DNA of 64,000 nt, from the NCBI RefSeq assembly GCF_014356525.2, contig NC_052511.1, positions 15,485,942-15,549,941 of the forward strand, in the 5' to 3' direction. The position numbers and the translations under genes are program-made. The notes under the pieces are model-generated. The model had not been told where the DNA came from, did not search any database, and saw nothing but the letters and a program-made list of their open reading frames with translations. This document shows, piece by piece, positions 59,299 through 64,000 of the stretch; the first letter of the stretch is position 1; every line of letters starts with the position of its first letter. This DNA comes from Nilaparvata lugens (Eukaryota > Arthropoda > Insecta > Hemiptera > Delphacidae).

Positions 59299-59400
59299 AT
59301 GAAATAAAAACACATAGATGTTGTCAGTTTTCTACACTTTAATTTGGTGTACCAAATTAAAGTGTAGAAAACTGACAACATCTATGTGTTTTTATTTCAT
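59299..59400. repeat. Perfect 102-bp palindrome (50-bp arms, 2-bp centre)
   Basis: ATGAAATAAAAACACATAGA on the left mirrors TCTATGTGTTTTTATTTCAT on the right, and the match holds without a mismatch to the centre (TTTGGT-GT-ACCAAA). Confidence 0.93.
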
Positions 59401-60421
59401 TCCCAAATATAGTCTACGTTCATATCATGTCAACCCCGAGAACCATTCATGTCGAAATACAATAAATACCTCTCGACATCGGTATTTTGTACATCAAACA
59501 TGCACTCAAACAATATTTTCGACCCACAAAAAATATAGCTAGACATCGAGATTTTGCACAGAATTTCAAAATTTTCAAATATGGAAATTCTATTTCGATG
59601 ACTTATACAACTAATGGGATTTGCCAGGGGATAGAGTTAAAAGTGTAATTGAATTTCAACCGACAAATCCTGAGGGAAACTGCATGATGAGTGGCTGCTA
59701 TTTAGCGGTAGCGGTCACGGCCATATTTTCCACTCAACCCCCTCGCCTTTCAACCCCCTTAAACACTAGAACCCGCATAACATGGAGAGTTCATCCCCTC
59801 CATGAGCAAAGTCCTGTGGACAGGATCGATGCCCGTTTATAAATAACTCAATCAATCCGTCTCCTCTCCAGGTTCACTCCTGCAAAATCTCTGCTCCATT
59901 GTTCCCCTTTATCTCTAGCAAAAAACTCAACTTTATGAGGTCAACAAATTAATTGCCTGCATCACAAACAAATGGTGCACAATTTTTCAAACTAATTGAA
60001 AGTGGTCACATCATACACACGACAGGAGTTTCGAAAAATATTGGACTTTAATAGCTGTATGAAATAATTAATTGGTGCGAAATGGATGACTGGCTTTCGG
60101 TAGCCTGAGGTCTAAAAGTGATCCTCAGACTCATTTCATTCACAAAATAATCCGAGTGAGTCTAGAAAAAAGATATGAGATAATATTAAGTTTGTATCGG
60201 GAAATAATTTATTAGAATTGAATAAAAATTGTACGATTGACTGAAAATTTGTAGAATATGGGTAAATGGATTTAATGGTATATGGATAATGGTCGTCAGG
60301 AAGGGGTGAAGAGTTATGATGAGACAGATACCTAATGAAGAAAAGTAATTTCAATTCATTTAAACACAAGCAAAATTATATACAACTAGCCGTCAGGCTC
60401 GCTTCGCTCGCCATATCCGTC
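59401..60421. other. No gene recognised
   Basis: Non-coding by appearance. A 73-codon frame at 59621-59842 is GC-richer but has no domain. ACTAGCCGTCAGGCTCGCTT at about 60387-60406 is one end of the dispersed element described at 60521. Confidence 0.45.
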
Positions 60422-60514
60422 TATTCCAAATCAAGATGAGCACTAAGCTTATCTTATTTGGCTAATTTTGACTAACAACAGCCGAAGTGACACAAGATAT
60501 TATTGTTATATATA
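60422..60514 (+). repeat. Dispersed repeat fragment, counterpart of 50649-50736
   Basis: TATTCCAAATCAAGATGAGC through ACACAAGATATTATTGTTATATA. It lies between two copies of the ACTAGCCGTCAGGCTCGC motif. Confidence 0.85.
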
Positions 60515-60518
60515 ATTA

Positions 60519-60743
60519 CTAGCCGTCAGGCTCGCATCGCTCGCCATATCCGTCTAGCCAGGGGGCTCCGCCTCCCTGGACCCCCGACTGGATCGTCCAA
60601 GAATGAGATCAGCAGGCTCGCTTCGCTCGCCTGCATTTTTCATTTGAGCATTTTTATCATAAATGTTAGGACAATCCAGTCGGAGGTCCAGACTAAACGT
60701 CTGGCTAAACTGATATGGCGAGCGAAGCGAGCCTGACGGCTAG
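60519..60743. mobile_element. 225-bp inverted-repeat element with CGAGCGAAGCGAGC ends
   Basis: The left ACTAGCCGTCAGGCTCGCAT, CGCTCGCCATATC pairs with the right GATATGGCGAGCGAAGCGAG, CCTGACGGCTAGT. GCTCGCTTCGCTCGCC also occurs inside at about 60616. A third copy of the left end is at about 60387. Confidence 0.85.
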
Positions 60744-61119
60744 TAATATAATATTCTCAAGAATAGCTCTGATTGAAGTAGCAGTGCCCAATCAACTTTT
60801 CCGCGATAAATGCATTTCAATCTTCAACTTGGTGCCAACCTAACAAAGTCAACTCAACTTAATGCCAACCTGACAAAATTATTAATGTAGTTGCCAGTTA
60901 ACAGCTGTTTCGAAGAGGTACTCTATCTAGATTATAGTTCTATAGTAACATATTATGATATGGACATTTCAATATTATAATTAAGAGATTGGGAGAAGAA
61001 GAATATACATGCTAAAAGACGAACTTTAAACCCTTAAAAACAACCCTTAGAGTTAAAATATTGCCAAAAGATTTCTTAGTGCGCCTCTAAAGGGCCAACT
61101 GAACATACCTACCAAATTT

Positions 61120-61199
61120 GAAAGTTTTTGGTCCGGTAGATTTTTAGTTCTGCGAGTGAGTGAGTTGGTCAGTCAGTCAGTGAGTGAGTGCCATTTCGC

Positions 61200-61249
<50 letters not shown>

Positions 61250-61268
61250 AGAAGAATTATATATATAT

Positions 61269-61312
<44 letters not shown>
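61120..61312. repeat. GTGA-rich stretch running into a long (TA)n microsatellite
   Basis: GCGAGTGAGTGAGTTGGTCA, then GTCAGTCAGTGAGTGAGTGC and CATTTCGCTTTTTATATATA lead into two (TA)n blocks split by GAGAGAAGAAGAATT (61204-61312). This looks like the tail of a dispersed element that ends in a microsatellite. Confidence 0.85.
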
Positions 61313-61315
<3 letters not shown>

Positions 61316-62239
61316 GAAGAAGAAGATAGAAGAGGGGTATTTCAAATAAGCAGAGCTATAAAGCTGATACGTTGCTTGTTCTAAAAGATTATAATAACTG
61401 TAATAGTGAGTAAATAATGTTATTTATTTATACAGTATAATGAAGCCACAATAAGCTTCACCATAATTGTAAAAGGCCAGTCGAAATTTTAAAATAACTC
61501 ACTGATAACTAGGCAAACGACTGCTTAGATTTGAGATAAATTATAACTTATCACAGATCATAGAATAGAAAAGGCAGTGGTTTTCTGAAGTAGCTGATTA
61601 AACTGTGAATTTGAGATGAGAATATAATAGTATTGAAATCAATGTTAGTCAGAATCAAAGTTAAATTAGATAACACAATATAAAATAACAGGATATTATT
61701 TATGATTATAGAGTGCCCTGCTAGACTCAAATTGATGAGACTCATGGTACTGGAAAAAGTAAGGAAAACTAAATTTTTCATGCTGTAGCAATACACAAGT
61801 GTCATCAATTCTAATATAGGATGTATTGTACTTGCTTTTTGGGGTGTATTTGATTATTTTTTTTTAATTAAGGTTTTTTAATAAAGGAGGATGTAAGGAA
61901 AATTGGATAAGAAATAGAATAAGGAATGAGTTCGAACTTCAATAAGAATATTCTAGTAATGGAAAATCATGCAAATTCATGTGAATGTGACAAGTATGTG
62001 AATGACTTCTAGGAACTCAAGCCATCACCTACTGATTCTCAAAATAAGCCCCACCAAAAGTATGCAAATTCAATGGTTGGCTCCCAAATTTATTTAGGAA
62101 CGACGATGAAATGCTAGACTGGTTGTAAAAACGCAAACCAGCAAACCACCACCTAATCCTTGATTGCCTTTCAAAGCTCTTCCCCGTCATTGTTATTCAG
62201 GTCTGCTGGCTTACAAACTTACAAAGTCATCAAACAAGC
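61313..62239. other. No gene recognised
   Basis: AT-rich non-coding DNA with no repeat or domain that I can support. Confidence 0.5.
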
Positions 62240-62460
62240 GTTAAAGGCGGGTGGGTGGCCGAGTGTTGTGGGGGGAGGAGTCGAGATTCACTCTAATCGA
62301 TGTCTTGAAAGTGAAGTGGGCCTCTGAGGTTGCAGCGCGGTAAGATTGCAAATCTCTCCAGATGAGATGGAGGATTCGACCAGTGGCGGTAAATTCAAAT
62401 TCTCCAGACCACTACCACCTGGGGGGAAGGGGGTGCGCCCAAAAGGGGCGACCAAGTGAT
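62240..62460. other. GC-richer patch, possible noncoding exon or promoter
   Basis: Higher GC than surroundings, with GGGGGGAGGAGTCG and CACCTGGGGGGAAGGGGG on the plus strand, hence C-runs in mub sense. It could hold a distal 5' exon of the gene. No splice site or promoter element is convincing. Confidence 0.2.
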
Positions 62461-62886
62461 CCACTTGAAATCTTCGAGTAATTAGAATATGCTAATTCGT
62501 GAAATCTGTTAGGCAAGGTGTGGTGTTGGACCGGCTCTGAGATTTGCCTTCTCCGACTGTCAGCATTATTTAAATGGGAAGCACAGATGAGAAATGCTGA
62601 CAGTTTGAGGTGAATTTTACCCGGTAGACCCTCCCACCATTCATACGCTCACTTCACCTGAATCAGGGACTATATTTGCATTGCATAGCTATTGTTATCC
62701 GAAATTTGTCTTCCATGATCCACCTGGTCTTATCAAAATCCAGCAAATAGCTTTAATACTAGTACAGCTTCGAATTAGGCAATCCTGAAAATGATATTGC
62801 CGATTTTCTGCTGTTTGTGAGTTACATTTTCATGACAGCAACAAGGTTTTTCTAAATAGAAGCTTGAATTCAATTCTTCTCAAGTG

Positions 62887-63044
62887 CGTTTTATTTTTCT
62901 GGAGTCGTTGTGCTTCTTTCTTGGGTTAGAGCTGGGCTCATAACAAAGCTCAGCCATTGCAGGTGTACTCGTGTGTACTTGTCCGAAATGTTTCCCAGGC
63001 AGATTAGTATGTGACAAAATCTTGGCTTTTTGAAAGTCATTTAG
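62887..63044. repeat. Right arm of the 160-bp inverted repeat pair
   Basis: The counterpart of 58000-58166, in opposite orientation 4.7 kb away. Confidence 0.88.
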
Positions 63045-64000
63045 TTTTATTGAAAATCTAGTAAATAATTTTATCTTAAGACTGTAACGTAATACCGGTA
63101 CATTACATGTTACTAGTAGTTCTGTGAACAGTAGACCTCACGCAGTATTCTCATCCACAAATACCTGATTGAAACTATAGACCTTAATACAGCAATTAGT
63201 ATAGCACCTGAAACCGTAAATATCGAAAAGTGAAACAAAAAAAAACCACAGCCTCGATTTTAATCTTTAATAGCTCAAATTGTTCGTTAGGATGTGTAGA
63301 AAAAACGCTATAAGTTTTCAGGGCGGGGAAAATTGAATTTAACCCTTTAAGGGTTAAAAAAGGGGTAAAAATGGGTAAAATAAAAAAAAATTATAACATT
63401 TCGAAAAAAAATGCGAAAATAATTAATTAAAGGCCCAAATTTTTTTGAAATATTAAAAAATAGTTAAATACCAATGTGAGATACAAAATGAGCCCAACGT
63501 AAGGGTTAAAAAGGGCACATTTATGGGCAACATTTGGTAACTTTCGTTATATTTCAATAAAATTTTTACTGCGTGTGTTTAAAAGGGCAGCGATTTAAAA
63601 AATGAATTGAAATGTTTGAAACTTATATATTCCATCATCCAAAACTCAAAGGGCAGCCCTTAAGGGCAAAATGTGTATGTAGCGTTAAATTATCATAAAA
63701 ATTTATTTGAATGTTGTTTTAATGGGAAGCAACTTAAAGAATTAGAACAAAAATTTTATAAATTTAATTTTCCCTGCAATTTTATGGGTCAAAGGGCAAC
63801 CCTTAAGGGCAAAAGTGCTAAATTGCATTCGATTTTCATGATTTTTTTTTTATTTTAAAGGGTACCGATATAAAAAATAATTTGAAACAATAATAATTAA
63901 TGAAACCAAAGTACACTTTATTAATAAATAAAATATTTTTACAATTTTTTTAAATTGTTTAAAAAGTTACATTATTTAAAATATTCAAACAGTATTATCG
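63045..64000. other. No gene; short recurring GGGTTAAA / AAGGGCAACCCTTAAGGGCA motifs
   Basis: From 63340 the DNA repeats GGGTTAAAAA and GGGTAAAA. CAAAGGGCAGCCCTTAAGGG at about 63650 and CAAAGGGCAACCCTTAAGGG at about 63790 are near-identical and themselves palindromic (CCCTTAAGGG). This looks like the interior of a decayed mobile element cut by the window edge. Confidence 0.45.

Noticed and set aside
60503..60736. 77-codon plus-strand frame
   Set aside because: It lies within the inverted-repeat element and simply translates its CGAGCGAAGCGAGC ends.

Overview
The window looks like nuclear DNA of an insect. It is AT-rich, introns are long and filled with small inverted-repeat transposons and simple repeats, and the only recognisable gene is split into short exons with GT..AG splice sites. 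The repeat content would suit a hemipteran such as a planthopper, but that placement is a guess.

The gene is on the minus strand and encodes a three-KH-domain poly(C)-binding protein of the PCBP/hnRNP E family, the orthologue of Drosophila mub. I rebuilt it by eye from splice sites and reading phase. Coding starts at 37191 and runs through exons A (37191-37117), B (34357-34301), C (33768-33652), D (32772-32503), E (30131-30009, with an alternative donor extending it to 29862), F (microexon 26935-26909), G (24290-24209), H (21206-21053) and I (19207-19079). It then ends in one of two terminal exons: J (11772-11400) or K (4562-4478). The phases agree at every junction. The shortest form ending in K is 363 residues, the usual family size. 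The form ending in J is 459. The E extension adds 49 residues and exon F adds 9.

Layout: 1-4160 is 3' flank with a tandem repeat. 4160-37313 is the gene, its introns carrying a 4.2-kb long-TIR element, fold-back MITEs, a nested MITE, minisatellites and a tRNA-derived SINE fragment. 37314-64000 has no recognisable coding exon. It may be upstream 5' UTR introns or intergenic DNA. It holds a 272-bp direct duplication around a GC-richer block, long stretches that are purine-rich on the plus strand (pyrimidine-rich on the gene's sense strand), several MITEs, a perfect 50-bp-arm palindrome and a pair of 160-bp inverted repeats 4.7 kb apart.

The observations most worth a second look are in the gene. 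Runs of five to eight C lie just downstream of both competing 5' splice sites of exon E, which suggests feedback by a poly(C)-binding protein on its own splicing. There are alternative C-termini, a 106-codon open frame directly after the exon K stop, a 27-nt microexon, and a tandem NAGNAG acceptor. I found no previously unknown multi-gene system.
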